A stretch of DNA of 64,000 bases, taken from assembly GCA_030248065.1 (NCBI GenBank), contig JASAMV010000212.1, positions 1-64,000 of the forward strand, given 5' to 3'. The notes beneath the pieces were generated by a model. That model was not told where the DNA came from. It saw only the letters and a list, made by a program, of their open reading frames with translations, and did not search any database. The stretch is from Rhynchonema sp. JSB1_4 (taxonomy: Eukaryota > Nematoda > Chromadorea > Monhysterida > Xyalidae). Position numbers and translations under genes: made by a program. Each line of letters starts with the position of its first letter. The first letter of the stretch is position 1. Of the stretch, positions 14,001 through 24,389 are shown piece after piece.

Positions 14001-14966
14001 TTTATAGGATTGGGCACTGGCTGCACATGCCTATGTCCGTAACGCCCATCAAATCGAACCCGATAAACTGGAGCAGCGCGAACTGAACCCGTGCGGCTGA
14101 TGCTGCACCGTGTGCCACAGAAGAATACATCGAAACAACCGACAAGACAACAAAACGCAGCATCATCATGGAGCTGTAGGTTCCTGGGCTGGTACTATCG
14201 GCACTACCTCAACTCCTACCAACCGTTACGAGGCAGGCCCTCAGAGCCGAGGATGAAATAAATTCCCCCCATCAAGTTAGAACGGTAATTCTTGGTTGTC
14301 ATGATCAGACAGATTTTGTTCAAAAATGGTTTTAAACTGACTCTAATTTAGGATTGCGACACGCGTACCTAGGAGTTGATGTTGACACACGAACTCGTAA
14401 CTTGCGTGACACGAATCGATTAAGCAGGCAACCCTGCTACAAGCAACACATCCAGATGAGCTGATAGATGTGTCAGCTTCCTTCACGAGTTGAGGCTCAT
14501 TTCCGTCAGCAATCGCTGTGCCGTTTACCCATTCGTAATGACTGCCCGTGGTCGGGGCCGGGTGCGTGCGAACACCAATCCATGTTTCGGTCCCGCCAAC
14601 AAATCCCTAGAAGTGTCATCGGTTAGAAATGAAATCTAACTGACAAGCAGAATGTCGAGATCCACTCACAAGATCCTTTAACAAATCTTTGAATAGGGCG
14701 GTGTCCATTGTCGGCATCACGAGCTCTCCGTGGTGAAAATTATCGGATTTGATTAGCGCACAAAGTTTTCTGGTGTCGTTCCAGGCCGCCTTTTCAGTGC
14801 CGTATGTGTAGCACACTTGGGCTTCATAGGCGGCTTTCAAAACAGACTTGTCGTTTCTGAAGTTGATGCACTCCGAACTGGGATCTTGAAAGGTCGACGT
14901 CGGTTCGCTACGTGTCGTGGCCACTATCAGCAGAAGAATGTGGATTGTCAGAATATGGAGCATCAT
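5079..14966 (-). CDS. CLC-1: CTLD-CCP-CCP-transmembrane receptor, tail disrupted
   Basis: Predicted cell-surface receptor of about 440 residues. Exons, 5' to 3': E1 14670-14966 (signal peptide MMLHILTIHILLLIVATT, first CTLD half with CYTYG); E2 14369-14606 (second half, with TWIGV, YEWVNGT and terminal YEFVCQ); CCP1 6791-7000; CCP2 6521-6721; transmembrane exon from 6441 (helix about IIIPIVIICVVVFVALLI, then GGYRYRK); tail 5079-5277. All junctions are GT-AG with phases 0-1-1-1-2. I chose the ATG at 14966 over one 18 codons upstream because it places the hydrophobic segment at the N terminus. The CTLD lacks a clear EPN or QPD calcium motif, so sugar binding is doubtful. The transmembrane exon is interrupted after KENI by the insertion at 5382-6281; read straight through it adds a few residues and a stop, losing the tail with its AYSSP motif. 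The 7.4-kb intron between E2 and CCP1 is full of transposons, so joining the CTLD to these CCP exons rests on order and on paralogues. Confidence 0.72.
5382..6281. mobile_element. LTR-retrotransposon-like insertion in CLC-1 transmembrane exon
   Basis: The 900-bp insert starts TG and ends CA and is flanked by a 5-bp duplication ATATT (5377-5381 and 6282-6286). The duplicate genes CLC-3 (about 24690) and CLC-7 (about 62260) have the uninterrupted sequence, so the boundaries are firm. A sequence of about 35 bp ending TTTGTCACAACA occurs at the right end and again at 5537-5572, which suggests a left LTR of about 191 bp (5382-5572) and a truncated right LTR. A TGTCGCGA-type motif also recurs inverted at about 6219-6230. 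No gag or pol frame is visible, so it would be a nonautonomous (TRIM-like) element. The LTR assignment is less certain than the insertion itself. Confidence 0.72.
7490..7950. pseudogene. Inverted pair of decayed CCP exons
   Basis: On the plus strand, about 7545-7680 is a decayed copy of a CCP exon like that of CLC-6 (54645-54833), with several frame changes. On the minus strand, about 7780-7890 is the C-terminal half of the same kind of CCP. The two point toward each other. The same pair recurs at least six more times in the window. Confidence 0.55.
7950..9227. other. Non-coding part of the duplicated block
   Basis: No gene is recognised. The sequence is repeated, with gaps, at about 26040-27080. 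Short motifs such as AGAAAGCACACAGA recur several times. A poly-G run lies at about 7918-7926. Confidence 0.4.
9228..9958. mobile_element. hAT-like MITE, left terminus truncated
   Basis: It shares nearly its whole length with the element at 10202-10919. The right end is intact (TTTTTCAACCCTG), while the left end starts at TTGTTTCAAAAA and lacks CAGGG. The paralogous site near 27090 has no element. No clean target duplication is seen, which fits loss of the left end. The 116-codon open frame inside is an artefact of the repeat. Confidence 0.65.
10202..10919. mobile_element. hAT-like nonautonomous element (718 bp)
   Basis: Terminal inverted repeats CAGGGTTG and CAACCCTG are flanked by a perfect 8-bp target duplication CCTAGGAG (10194-10201 and 10920-10927). 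The duplicate block has the empty site with a single CCTAGGAG at about 27325. An 8-bp duplication with CAGGG termini is the hallmark of the hAT superfamily. Beside each end lie long A and T runs. There is no transposase. Confidence 0.88.
10985..11520. pseudogene. Inverted pair of decayed CCP exons
   Basis: Plus strand about 11000-11150 and minus strand about 11240-11375 both match the CCP exon type of CLC-6, read toward each other. The minus-strand frame continues upstream to 11521 through a Cys- and Trp-containing stretch that is also conserved at 27704-27946 and partly at 37650-37760. It matches nothing I know and may be an older exon fused to the relic by decay. Confidence 0.5.
11810..12004 (-). 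other. Protein-like relic, unknown
   Basis: A 64-codon minus-strand frame with motifs LYELANW and DPEYVLPEAK is strongly conserved in the duplicate at 28239-28430, with only a few changes and no stops. I do not recognise the family. It could be a transposon-derived fragment or an exon of a lost gene. Confidence 0.3.
12272..12807. mobile_element. TTAA-flanked palindromic MITE (536 bp)
   Basis: The ends AGGGTGTGTCTAACGTCTC and its near complement lie at 12272-12290 and 12789-12807, and inverted arms of about 160 bp extend inward. It is flanked by TTAA at 12268-12271 and 12808-12811. TTAA target duplication suggests mobilisation by a piggyBac-type transposase. It is absent from the duplicate block near 28690. 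Confidence 0.7.
12812..13896. mobile_element. TTAA-flanked giant palindrome (1085 bp)
   Basis: The left arm from 12812 (AGCTGCTGGTTAACAACCC) and the right arm ending at 13896 are near-perfect inverted repeats of roughly 500 bp, with a small loop near 13340-13390. Flanking TTAA motifs lie at 12808-12811 and 13897-13900, the first shared with the neighbouring element. Mirror-image open frames occur in both arms because of the palindrome and are not genes. It is absent from the duplicate block. Confidence 0.75.
14002..14169 (-). CDS. Small signal-peptide ORF, possible exon or secreted peptide
   Basis: A 55-codon frame begins MMMLRFVVLSVVSMYSSVAH, a good signal peptide, and continues through FALLQFIGFDLMGVTD. 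The duplicate at 28803-28973 preserves the start, the signal peptide and most of the body but has a different short C terminus. It may be the first exon of another minus-strand gene whose remaining exons are lost, or a short secreted product. No domain is recognised. Confidence 0.35.
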   Translation of the reverse strand: MMMLRFVVLSVVSMYSSVAHGAASAARVQFALLQFIGFDLMGVTDIGMCSQCPIL

Positions 14967-15060
14967 GATCTTTAATGAATTGGTTGATAATGCATTCTCT
15001 GGTAATTCAGAAAAATTCAAAAGGCAATGAATTCAATTAATGATTTTGCTGCAGCTATGG

Positions 15061-15362
15061 GTAAAGGCAGTCTACGGGAGGTTGTCACTCAGCCCCCGAA
15101 TACAGTAAACCCACCGCAAGCAAGATCGTTGCGAGACCCGTGCTGATCGCTGCTTATCGACACGTGTATTAGCGGCAGCAAGCTGGAAATTGTCATCGTG
15201 CGCGTCGATCACCAAAACTTGGAATTGTTGGTTGGTGTTGGCGCTAACACGCAAAACATAGATAAAAAACAAAATGGTCTCGACACGATCCTTGCAGATC
15301 AAAATTACGGTGGGTTACGGTATTCTGGGGCTGAGTGACAACCTCCCGTAGATTGCCTTTAC
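15061..15362. mobile_element. MITE with long terminal inverted repeats (302 bp)
   Basis: GTAAAGGCAGTCTACGGGAG at the left end is complementary to the right end, with about 55 bp of imperfect inverted repeat. It lies just upstream of CLC-1 E1. No clear target duplication is seen and there is no coding capacity. Confidence 0.6.
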
Positions 15363-15620
15363 TTGTACCACTCCGCCGGGGACATGCGCGGGATCAGAGA
15401 AGCACCATGCATAAAGTACAACGAATGAACAGCAGGACATACAGTAGCTAATGTAGCCAACCAACTCTGTGCCGTATAGTAAATTTCCAAATTCGCTGCC
15501 GCACAGAAAAATACGCCCCACAGTTAATGTCAAGTTACAAACCCGAACGCTAACCATGTGCGGTTCTGAAACATTGCGCGCAGCAGCCTGGCTGGTGGCC
15601 AGCAGCGTGTGTGTTGGCTG

Positions 15621-16319
15621 CAGTGGTTTTTCTAAAAAAAATTTTTTTTTATTAAAAAAAATTCGTTCCAAAAGTTAGAAAATTTTTTTTTTTATTATTT
15701 CAAAATTCGAAAATTTCTCTATTTTTTGCTCTAAAAGTGCTATTTTTTGCATAAAAATTGCTACTGTTAACATCACCTGACCCTACCATGGGCGTATTCG
15801 GTGCCATAATCGTTGTTTTGTGGCATCTAGACATAGTGCACACACTCACATGGCCTCTCATATGATCACACATGTGCATGTGACTGGGCGGGCATGCATT
15901 TATCCATGCAACAGACCCGAAAACAGTGATTCGGTGTGATATTCACTCTATATTTACACTGTTTGTCACATATTTACATTGGTCGTGTACCAAAAGGCAA
16001 TAGTTTCACCCAAATTTTCCGTCTTGAGTGTCACAAAGCCACACGAAGGCACCCACACCACGTGGGGGAAGTGTACGGGTGTGTATCTGACTACTGTTGG
16101 TACTCATTGACCATTGTTTAGTATAGTTTTCGTGTCGTCAGTGCTTTATATGCACTTACCACACGTTATTGAAGAAAAATGCCACTATTTTTTGCTTTAG
16201 CGCTCATTTTTTCGTTTCGGGCAGTTTTTGGCTGGAATAAAAAAAAAATTTTTAAATTAAAAAAAATTTTTTTTTAAAAAAATGGGGTTTGAATAAAATT
16301 TTTTTTTGATTAACCACTG
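15621..16319. mobile_element. hAT-like nonautonomous element (699 bp)
   Basis: Termini CAGTGGTT and AACCACTG are flanked by a perfect 8-bp duplication GTTGGCTG (15613-15620 and 16320-16327). Long A/T runs lie inside each end. The inner sequence differs from the CAGGGTTG family, so this is a second hAT-like family. Confidence 0.85.
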
Positions 16320-16756
16320 GTTGGCTGTCTGAATGTTTCACAAGTTGATTTTCGGGTTTAGAACCTGACATTAACTATGGGGCGTACTTTACTGTGCGGC
16401 AGCGAATTAGGAAATTTACTATACCACCACCATTTTCAATCTCTTCCCGCGGTTACAAAATAGCAAAGGATAGCACCAGTCATTTTGTTCGTCAAGAAGA
16501 TATGGCACCGAAGAAAATCCAGCAGGTGAAATAAGCAGCAAATATAGGGTTCTTCACTGTTGGTAGCAAGTGCTTTTTAATCTAAACTCCGAGTGCGTTG
16601 ACATACATACGTATGCTAGCTCTGCGCATTTATAAGTAAGGTGAATTTGGAATGATGAAAATAAGAAGTGGTCGGTTAAGCTGCGCATGTCCGTTTTCAG
16701 AAGTCTTCATCTTTAATCCCCATCACTGTTTTGTTTCTCTGTGTCCTCCGGTCCCC

Positions 16757-17438
16757 TCACACGGTGACCGCGTGACTCAACTCAGTCGTGTTCAGTCCTT
16801 CGTCTTTCTCAACATCGGCCTTTGCCTTCACTGGGTCATTCAACGGGCTCTTGTACGCACTCGACTCCGTTGTTTGCTCGGTGGTATTGGCACTTTCGGT
16901 TGATTGGTCGGGACTAGAAGTACAATTGGGATCAGTTTGATAACTTGAGGAACCTGGAACTTGAATGCAAACTTTTTGTCATCTTTCGGTGGTTGTCCAA
17001 CACTTTCCTTTCCCTGTTGTTTCGTGTATCGATATCCTCCATAGACGGCAACTGCGAGCAACAACGCACAGAAGAACACAACGCAGATGATCACAATGGG
17101 AATGGTCAGGTTGGCGGATTGGGTGGGGGTGGAAGTGGTCGTGGTTGAGGATGATGGCGGAAATTCTTAGAATGGCACATTATAATATTTTCTGTACTTT
17201 TTCAAATGCCTTGGGCCAACAAACCAGATTGGCACGCCTCAACAGCGCTGTTGGACTCCTGCTCAAACCATTGGCCATCTTCGCATTCAATCGGTTTCGA
17301 CGTTCGGCTCAGACGGAGCTGGCCAGATGAGGTCGGGTTGACAGCGAACTTTGACGATCGAACCGTGTTGTGGAGGGGGTGGGTTTGGTTGTGGTGAAAT
17401 GATCTCAACTGCCAGGGTCGTTGCGGCACCTTCACAAT
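16757..17438 (-). pseudogene. CLC-2p: 3' part of a CCP-transmembrane receptor gene, broken
   Basis: Three exons homologous to the 3' end of CLC-6 can be read: CCP 17225-17438, transmembrane exon 16973-17165 (helix about LTIPIVIICVVFFCALLLAV, then GGYRYTK), and tail 16757-16913. The CCP exon has lost 2 bp after PNVE relative to CLC-6, shifting the frame to a stop. The tail keeps AYKSP but ends early at a TGA (16757-16759), about 15 residues short. Splice sites remain GT-AG with phases 1 and 2. No lectin exon was found between 17440 and the orphan E1 at 20698-21015, so the gene appears gutted. Confidence 0.78.
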
Positions 17439-17805
17439 CTGGAGAAATGATGTTTCTGACCAACACACGCCAAGCTGTGTTGGTGGCCACACAAACCCGT
17501 GCGATTGATGTTTCACAGCAACTACAAAGCACCCACGACTTCTGTTTCATTAAGTTTACACAGACTGGCTAGGTGACTGAACGATATTGTGGGGTCAACA
17601 TCCCAGGAATCCCGAATCTGCTCATCTGCCCGAACACTCATGATTCTCAAAAATTGCCTGCGGCTCTTATATTTCAGTTTGAAATGGTGTTGTGATGGAC
17701 TCACACAGTTCCCAGACATCCCAACAACCGCTGCATGTATAATATAGGATACCCAATGCCGTACGCTGTACAGTTATTGAGGTTGTCGTAAGCCATCGAC
17801 AGACT

Positions 17806-19555
17806 CCACGTTACCCACCTGTTTAAAGTAATCTGGATAGATCCCATCCCGTTTTCGTACTTTTGGTAAAACACGTGAAACCTCGTGACTAGTCGTTTCA
17901 TACCGTCGCAAATGCTTCAGCACAGTTCGAACGCGACACAACACACGGAACACCACGATCCATTGGACCCGGCCCGACAATTGGGGCCCGGATATTAGGG
18001 GCCCTCGCCAGTTTGAGCCCGGGCCAACTGGGGCCCGATCAGTTGGGACCTTGTCAATTGGGGCCCGGTCAATTGGGGCCCGGTGAATAGGGGCCCGGTC
18101 AAACGGAGCCGGGTCAATTGGGGACCGGTTAAATGAGGCCCGGTCAAATGGGGCCCAGTCAAATGGGGCCCGGTCCATTGTGCCCCGTCATTTGGGGCCC
18201 GGTGTTTGGGGCCCGGTCAAATGGCGCTCGGTCAACTGTGGACCGGTGAATTGGGGCCCGGTCAAATGGGGCCCGCCCGATCAAATGGGGTCCAGTCAAT
18301 TGGGGCTCGGTCTAATGGGGCTCGGTCAAAGGGGCCGGTCAAATGAGGCCCGGTTAAATGTTAATTGGTCGATGTCAATTTTGTTTTTTTCTCCCTCAAG
18401 CCTACAGTCATACTGTTGCCCAGACGTTCACTCGCAGATCGTTACATAGCACAGGCGCAAATTAAATTGCTGTGACACAAGCTAGTGCAAACTGGCCAAT
18501 GATGATTTTTGCGACACAAGTGCCTCAAGTGGCGGACGTTTTCAGAATCGCAGTGCATGGGTGGCAGCTCGGTTTGGTTCATGGTGCGGCTTTAGCGCTG
18601 GACTGTCCTTGCGCCTGCAGCTCAGTTGATTAGAGCCCCACTTGGAAGTGTGAATGTTTTTTTATGTTTGGCTTTCTTAGGCCAAACCCCGAGCCAAGCC
18701 TTTTCCACCCTTGCGAAAAAATAACAAAGAAATAACCCACATAAAGAACAATGTTTGAAGGACCGCTTTATTCCCACGAAAACATTTTGAAAAATGTTTC
18801 ATAAAAAATGTTCAAGAACCTTTGCCCAACCCTGAGTGAGGCTATTGTGGCACATCTGGTTGGATGCGATCTTGACTTAAGCCTTTGCTTCAGTTAGGTT
18901 TCAGCTTGTGCTTGTCCCAAGCCGTAACTGCTGCTGGTGGTAATGTCGAGCTAATGCAGAGCTCATTTGTAGTGTGCAATGAAAATGTGAATGCATTAAT
19001 TGATAATTTTTCATCAACTGTTGTGCACTGTACGTTTCTTGGCCACTTCCTTCTCCAATTGGGTCCAGCTTATTAGCGCCCGATCGGGCACTGTTTGACC
19101 GGGACCTAGTTTACCGGGCCCCAATTGACATGGGGCCCAAATGACCGGGGCTCAATTGACCGGACCCCATTTGACGGGCCCTAATTGACACTGGTCCCAA
19201 TTGACTAGGCCCCATTTGACCGGATACCATTTGGCTTATCTGGTCCCAAACTGACAAGGGGCTCAAATGACCGGTCCACAGTTGATCAAGCGCCATTTGA
19301 CCGGGCCTCAATTTACCGGGCCCCAATTGATAAGCCCTCCGACTGATCGGGCCCCAGTTGGCCCCGGCTCAAACTGGCGAGGGCCCCAAATTGACGCGGG
19401 GCCCAATTGATCGTGCGTGTTCCGTGTGTTCCGTTCGAACTGTGCTGAAGCATTTGTGACGGAATCAAGCGACTTCGTCACGAGGTTTCACGTGTTTCAC
19501 CAAAAATAAGAAATCGGGGTGGGATCTATCCAGACTCTGTTTACAGTGCACGTGG
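17806..19555. mobile_element. Long inverted-repeat element with 17-bp tandem repeats in its arms
   Basis: Inverted arms run about 17806-18365 and 19070-19555. The outer parts are unique sequence (for example GTGCTGAAGCATTTG at right, complementary at left). The inner parts are arrays of a unit of about 17 bp combining GGGCCC and CAATTG, such as GGGGCCCGGTCAATTGG. The loop (18365-19070) has no recognised gene. Open frames in the arrays are repeat artefacts. Ends are CCACGT and ACGTGG; no clear target duplication. Confidence 0.68.
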
Positions 19556-19971
19556 ATTAGTCATCTGTTGCTTTTGTGACACTAAATGAGCATGGTGTCT
19601 TTATCTGTCTTCAAATTTATCCCCAAATTCACAAACAGAAGGTTGGTCTTCCCTTTGTCATATATACCCACAGAGTTGAATTCGAGGTTCTCAAAGTCGT
19701 GACCAAAGGGATTAGTTCGCAGGTGATGTTCGTAAACATGCAAGTCAGTTGAAAAGTTCTCTTTTGTGTCTCTCAAAACATACGTATAACAAACGTGATT
19801 TCAGCAATTTCATTCTTCAAGAAATCAATTTTTTGGGGGTCCGGAATAAAAAAGGTGACTTTTAAACAAAATTTGAAAAGTTTTTTTTTAAAAAGTTCGA
19901 TCATAAAAATTTTTTAATCCAACCCTGGATGTGACTGCCTAGTCCGATCACATTGGCGTGATGTGACTAGG

Positions 19972-20600
19972 CAGGGTTGGGCAAAAAAAATTTTTTTGTT
20001 AAAAAGGTTTTTTTTTAAATTTTTCGGGGGAACAAAATGTTCTAAAACGTCCAAAAATGGTCTTTTTGGGGGTTATTTTTTGTCATTTTTACGCAAGGGT
20101 CGAAAAGTTTTCTTCACAAAATCACTTTTGGGGCATGTATTTGGTATCTAAGATGCCCCAAATGATGTTATTATACCTTCCCGTGATACATATGACATAG
20201 TATGCATGTACCTACATGGTACTTCGATGTCATACCCCATCAGGTCGGTCATATACGACTGAACCAGCTACCCGACAAGTATTTCTGCAGCTTACTTTCT
20301 CAATTCTGTGTGGTTTATGAGTGAATCTTGCTTATTCGACCACAAACTGTTGTGTCTGATACCACAGAGCAGCAATCATAGGTCCATATCAAGCACAGAC
20401 TGTTGGATCGCACCGAAATGACATAAACACTCTTCATCGAAATGACGTAAACACCCTTCATAAGTGATGCAAACCAAGTCACAAAAGTGACTTGTCAATC
20501 AAAGTTGCATTTTTTTCACGTTTCTGCGCGTTTTTTAGGCAAATTTGGTAAAATTTCCCCAAATCTCAGACTTTTTAAAAAAAATTTTTTTCCGACCCTG
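19972..20600. mobile_element. hAT-like nonautonomous element (629 bp)
   Basis: Termini CAGGGTTGGGC and CCGACCCTG are flanked by a perfect 8-bp duplication TGACTAGG (19964-19971 and 20601-20608). This is the uninterrupted form of the element at 29000-33323 and shows where the nested insertion there begins and ends. Confidence 0.88.
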
Positions 20601-20697
20601 TGACTAGGTAGACCGTAGACCGATCTGATCACCAAGTTCGATATTATCGACCTGTGTGTTGACGGTCCCGGGTAATAGTGCATGAGTTTCTGCTCAC

Positions 20698-21015
20698 CAA
20701 TTTCGCCTCCAGTAGCTCGTTCAGTTTATCCAACGCGTCATTTTTCGGCATCATTAAAATGCCCTTCTGGATATTGACAGAGCCAGCAACTGATTCGCAG
20801 GTCTCTTTGGCTTGAGTCCATGTCTTGATCGAATTTTTGTTCGTGGTGTAGCAGATGGCATTGAAGAAGGCATGTTTTGTCATTGGTTCACTGTTGGATT
20901 CAATCGACTGGCATTCATCTTCCAATTTCTGTTGCCTTTCTGCTTCATTCAATGCGGTGGTTTGTTTCGCGATCATGATAAGCAGCAAAAAGCCGGTGAG
21001 CCGCATGAGAAACAT
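20698..21015 (-). pseudogene. Orphan E1 exon: signal peptide plus N-terminal half of CTLD
   Basis: Paralogue of 2070-2381: ATG at 21015, signal peptide MFLMRLTGFLLLIMIA, CYTTN motif, 106 codons, and a GTGAGC donor at phase 0. The frame is fully open, so the exon itself is undamaged. The sequence below is interrupted by the hAT-like element at 19972-20600 and the palindrome at 17806-19555, and no E2 is visible. Splicing to the broken exons of CLC-2p is possible in principle but could not give a normal receptor. Confidence 0.7.
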
Positions 21016-21029
21016 GATGAGGTTATGGC

Positions 21030-22667
21030 AAGTAAAGGGTTGCTCTTAGCTGTGTATCCGTCGATGAATAAATAGTCAATTTGATCAGAGAATGAATTTG
21101 AAAATCTGTTCCGTGGAAAACACGCAGCCGATGGGTCAGCTTGCGTTTCAGAGTCTGGAACAGTAACACAACGCCACGCTACGCGTCACACCTACTGTGC
21201 ATGTACTGTATATGAAAAATATATGCGCATCCTGCATCTGTTGCATGTACTGTATATCACGCAGATCAACACGTTGTTCATCAGGCCTCAAATCAATCAA
21301 CAGTATCATAAAGGACACTCACTCAATGATTTAAGAAGAGAAATGAGATATGTATTGCACTTGGCACAAATGACTGCGTTTCTCTCAGGCGTTTTTGAAG
21401 ACGTCTGGAGCGACATCAAACTTGGTGATGGGATGCGAGCTGCTTGGTCACGTGGCTGTTTCGAACTAAGAAATTTAGTGATGCCAATAATTTCGACCAG
21501 CGTAAAAGATGTTCCCCGCATGGGTAAAAAGGTGTACAAACCAAGTTCCTGCGTATATAACTACATGACCAAAGCCTAAGTGCAAAGCCTGAAAAGTCAG
21601 GCCTAAAGCAATCATACATACCCGAGCAATGTACACGCGGCAGTTGGGCGCGAAGTCACCGGGAATCTACAGTGGGTGCACGAGCAATAAACTGGAGTGG
21701 GTGCTGACGCAAAACTGGAAGGGTTTCGCCTCCCTAAGGGCGTGCGTGGCAACATACGCCAAGCTGTGTTGGTGGCCACACAAACCCGTGCGATTGATGT
21801 TTCACAGCAACTACAAAGTACCCACGCCTTCTGTTTCATTAGGTTTACGCAAACTGGCTAGGTGACTGAACGATATTCTGGAGTCAACACCCGAGGAATC
21901 CCGAATAACTCCAAAACGAGGTTTACATTGAAGTTCTGTCAAGAACCCTCAAGACACCTCCATGTGGAATCGTTGTGTGCTCTTTCCTCATATCTTACGG
22001 TAGTTTCAGGATATTTGTATGTGAAACGTGTATAAACATACGTGATTGAGGCAGGCCCTGACTGACCGTTCTGCAACTTTTGAACTTCCTTCGTGATCTT
22101 TTGATTAAACTCCGATGCAAAAACAATCTCTATCGCAGTTTTCCTCGGCACGCTCGAGAGCGTGAGTTGTTCATGTACATGTGCATGTATGGATCTAAAT
22201 TTGACGTTTACGGTAATTCCGCCACGAATATGATTATGGTAGCCACACGGCAATCGTTGAAAACATCTTCGGTGCCGGTTGTTTAAAAAAATTTATTATT
22301 AAAAAATAATTTTTAAAGAAGAAATTTTTTTGAAACTCAGGTTTCGCTTCTTTTTAAAAGTTGCCCAAAATGGGCTGAAATGTCCAAAAATGGCCTTTTT
22401 CGAGGCAAGAAATTGGCGCTTTTTTCTGTGAAATCCAAAATCGCCTGTACAAAACTTGTACAAGGATGCGCGGGGCTGCATGCTACAAAAAAAATTTTCG
22501 TCAAAAAAGTCAAAAAATTTTTTTTAGAAAAAGCTCGTTAATTAAAATTTTTTTCAATCATGCTTCGGTGCGGTAATGATGTGTTGGAAGATAAGTTTGA
22601 TGTGCCATCTACATATATGGATCAAAAGCTGACGGTTACGGTAATTCTGCCACGAACATGATTACGG
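21030..22667. repeat. Duplicated non-coding segment, second copy
   Basis: Corresponds to 2400-4669. From 21515 to 22667 it is nearly identical to 3516-4669, including the degenerate hAT-like MITE at about 22270-22560. No gene is recognised. Confidence 0.75.
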
Positions 22668-22669
22668 TA

Positions 22670-23973
22670 CTCACTGGGAAGGACTTGTGGTTTTTCCACA
22701 AGTCTTTACGTGGTTTTTTAACAAGTCATTTGTAAAACTGGAGCCACTTAAAGACTTGTAAAATTAAGCAAAAGACTTGTGGTTTATAACACAGCGGTAT
22801 AGCAGTCCTAAAACCACAATTAACTTGTGGTTTTTACAAACTACTTGTGATTTCTTCTGTCGTTTACAAGTTACTTGTAAATTTTTCAAACATTTTAATC
22901 TCGGTTCGTGCACTTTTTATTTCCCTTTATTCTCCTTCACACAGCAAGATCATACAAAAAACAAGATATAAATTTGAGATATAGAAGTAAAAACGCGAAA
23001 TATGAAGTAAAAGCTTTCAAATGGCGCATGCGTACCAAAATACTGGACTTTAAAAGGCAAAGCAATTTTGCTCAAACAGCATGAAGGCAAAGCAGAGTTT
23101 GGTTTGAATTGAAAATTTTTACGTATTTATATCACTCAAATCACAAACCGATACGATGGCGACCGTTATGTAGTGCACAGCACCGCTGGGTGCGGTTCGA
23201 TAGGCGTATAGCTCTTGCACAGCTGGGTTGATATAGCGCAGGATAGACTGAAAGAGTGAAATGTCAAGTGAGGTTAAAGGGTCTATAATTCAGTTTCAGC
23301 ACCACATGTAAAAAGGCAAATGATGTGTATGATAGGCGGAGTTGTTTGCTTTACTTTGGCAACTCATTGAAAAATTTGATCGACACGAGAACTCACCTGA
23401 AAAATTGGCGCTGAGAACTCGGTCCAAGCATTTTCCGTGAATGGGCCGGGCCTGGCCTCTTTTTCATTTAATGGACAACAGAACGAGCGTTTGGAAGGAC
23501 GAATTGGATGTCGTCTGAAAGCGTTCCATGTTGATTTCGAAGCGGATGCGACGCAGAATAAAAAGTAAAAATTTAGCAATTGAAAACCAACCATAATCGA
23601 AGTCCTCAAACTTCGCTGTTGAAATTAAGGCTTCCAAATAGATTTTCAAATGCGTAGTCCCATTGAACTGCTTTCGGCATAACAAACATCGCACGCAGTA
23701 TGAAAACACCAAATACAGCAAAGCGTTAACTTGAAAATTATCCAGTTTGGCGATCCGCAGCCAACAAAAATGTTTCATTGCAATTCCCGCTTTTTTTGGC
23801 AGAACCACAAGTGATTTGTTGTTTTGTTACAAATAACTTGTGGTTTTTACAAGTGTTTTGTGATTAATCGATAAAACCACAAGACTTTTATTCAAATACC
23901 ACAAGTAATTTGAGGTTTCGTCATAACCACAAGTCTACTTGTGGTTTTAAAACCACAAGTCCTTCCCAGTGAG
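22670..23973. mobile_element. TA-flanked DNA transposon (1304 bp)
   Basis: Ends CTCACTGGGAAGGACTTG and CAAGTCCTTCCCAGTGAG are inverted repeats, flanked by TA at 22668-22669 and 23974-23975. The paralogous site near 4669-4672 is empty with a single TA. Subterminal regions are full of ACTTGTGGTTTT-type repeats on both sides. No transposase is seen; a spliced-gene fragment lies inside (23119-23609). TA duplication suggests a Tc1/mariner-type or similar transposase in trans. Confidence 0.85.
23119..23609 (-). pseudogene. Captured gene fragment with two exons inside a transposon
   Basis: On the minus strand an open exon (about 23609-23397) ends at a good donor CAG|GTGAGT in phase 0. After an intron of about 150 bp ending in a pyrimidine tract and TTTCAG, a second exon (23247-23119) continues open for 42 codons to a stop, with motifs YINPAVQELYAY and AVHYITVAIVS. 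This order of coding exon, intron and terminal exon looks like a host gene carried by the element. I do not recognise the protein family, and the start is not defined. Confidence 0.5.
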
Positions 23974-24389
23974 TAGCCACAAGTCAAACGTCGAAAACGT
24001 GTTCGGTACTGTAACGATGCCAACAAGACAGTTTTCGGCACTTTCACGGCTCAATGTTACCGTTGAAAGCTGAGGAATTAAGGATCAAATTCTTGTCAAT
24101 GAGATCGCTTCACAAGGAATTCAATGGCAAGGTTTGCATTCAAAGGGGAATACCTTCGACCTTTATTCATAAGTCAGTAGTCAGTAAGTGATCACATGCT
24201 AGATATCATAATATCAGCCAATACATAAAGCAAAAAGAAGTTGCAGGCTGAAATTGCAATCGATGATGTTGCGGCAATAAAATCCTCATTTTTTAAGGAA
24301 CGGTCGAAAAAACACAATTCAGATGCGCAAAAAGCAATTAAAATTTCTAAATTTGTCCGACACTGTCCCGCTTTGAGAAATCTTCATCT

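Noticed and set aside
14369..14606. Canonical calcium-dependent sugar-binding motif in the CTLD
   Set aside because: The long-loop region reads GNEPQ, not EPN or QPD, and the other copies are no closer. Carbohydrate binding cannot be claimed from sequence.
17774..18449. Proline/aspartate-rich repeat peptides (134 and 89 codons)
   Set aside because: They are translations of the 17-bp GGGCCC/CAATTG array and not genes.
19582..19776. 64-codon minus frame that looked like a conserved protein segment
   Set aside because: It belongs to the repeat also found inverted at about 1262-1385 beside hAT-like ends; the two copies do not keep the same reading frame.
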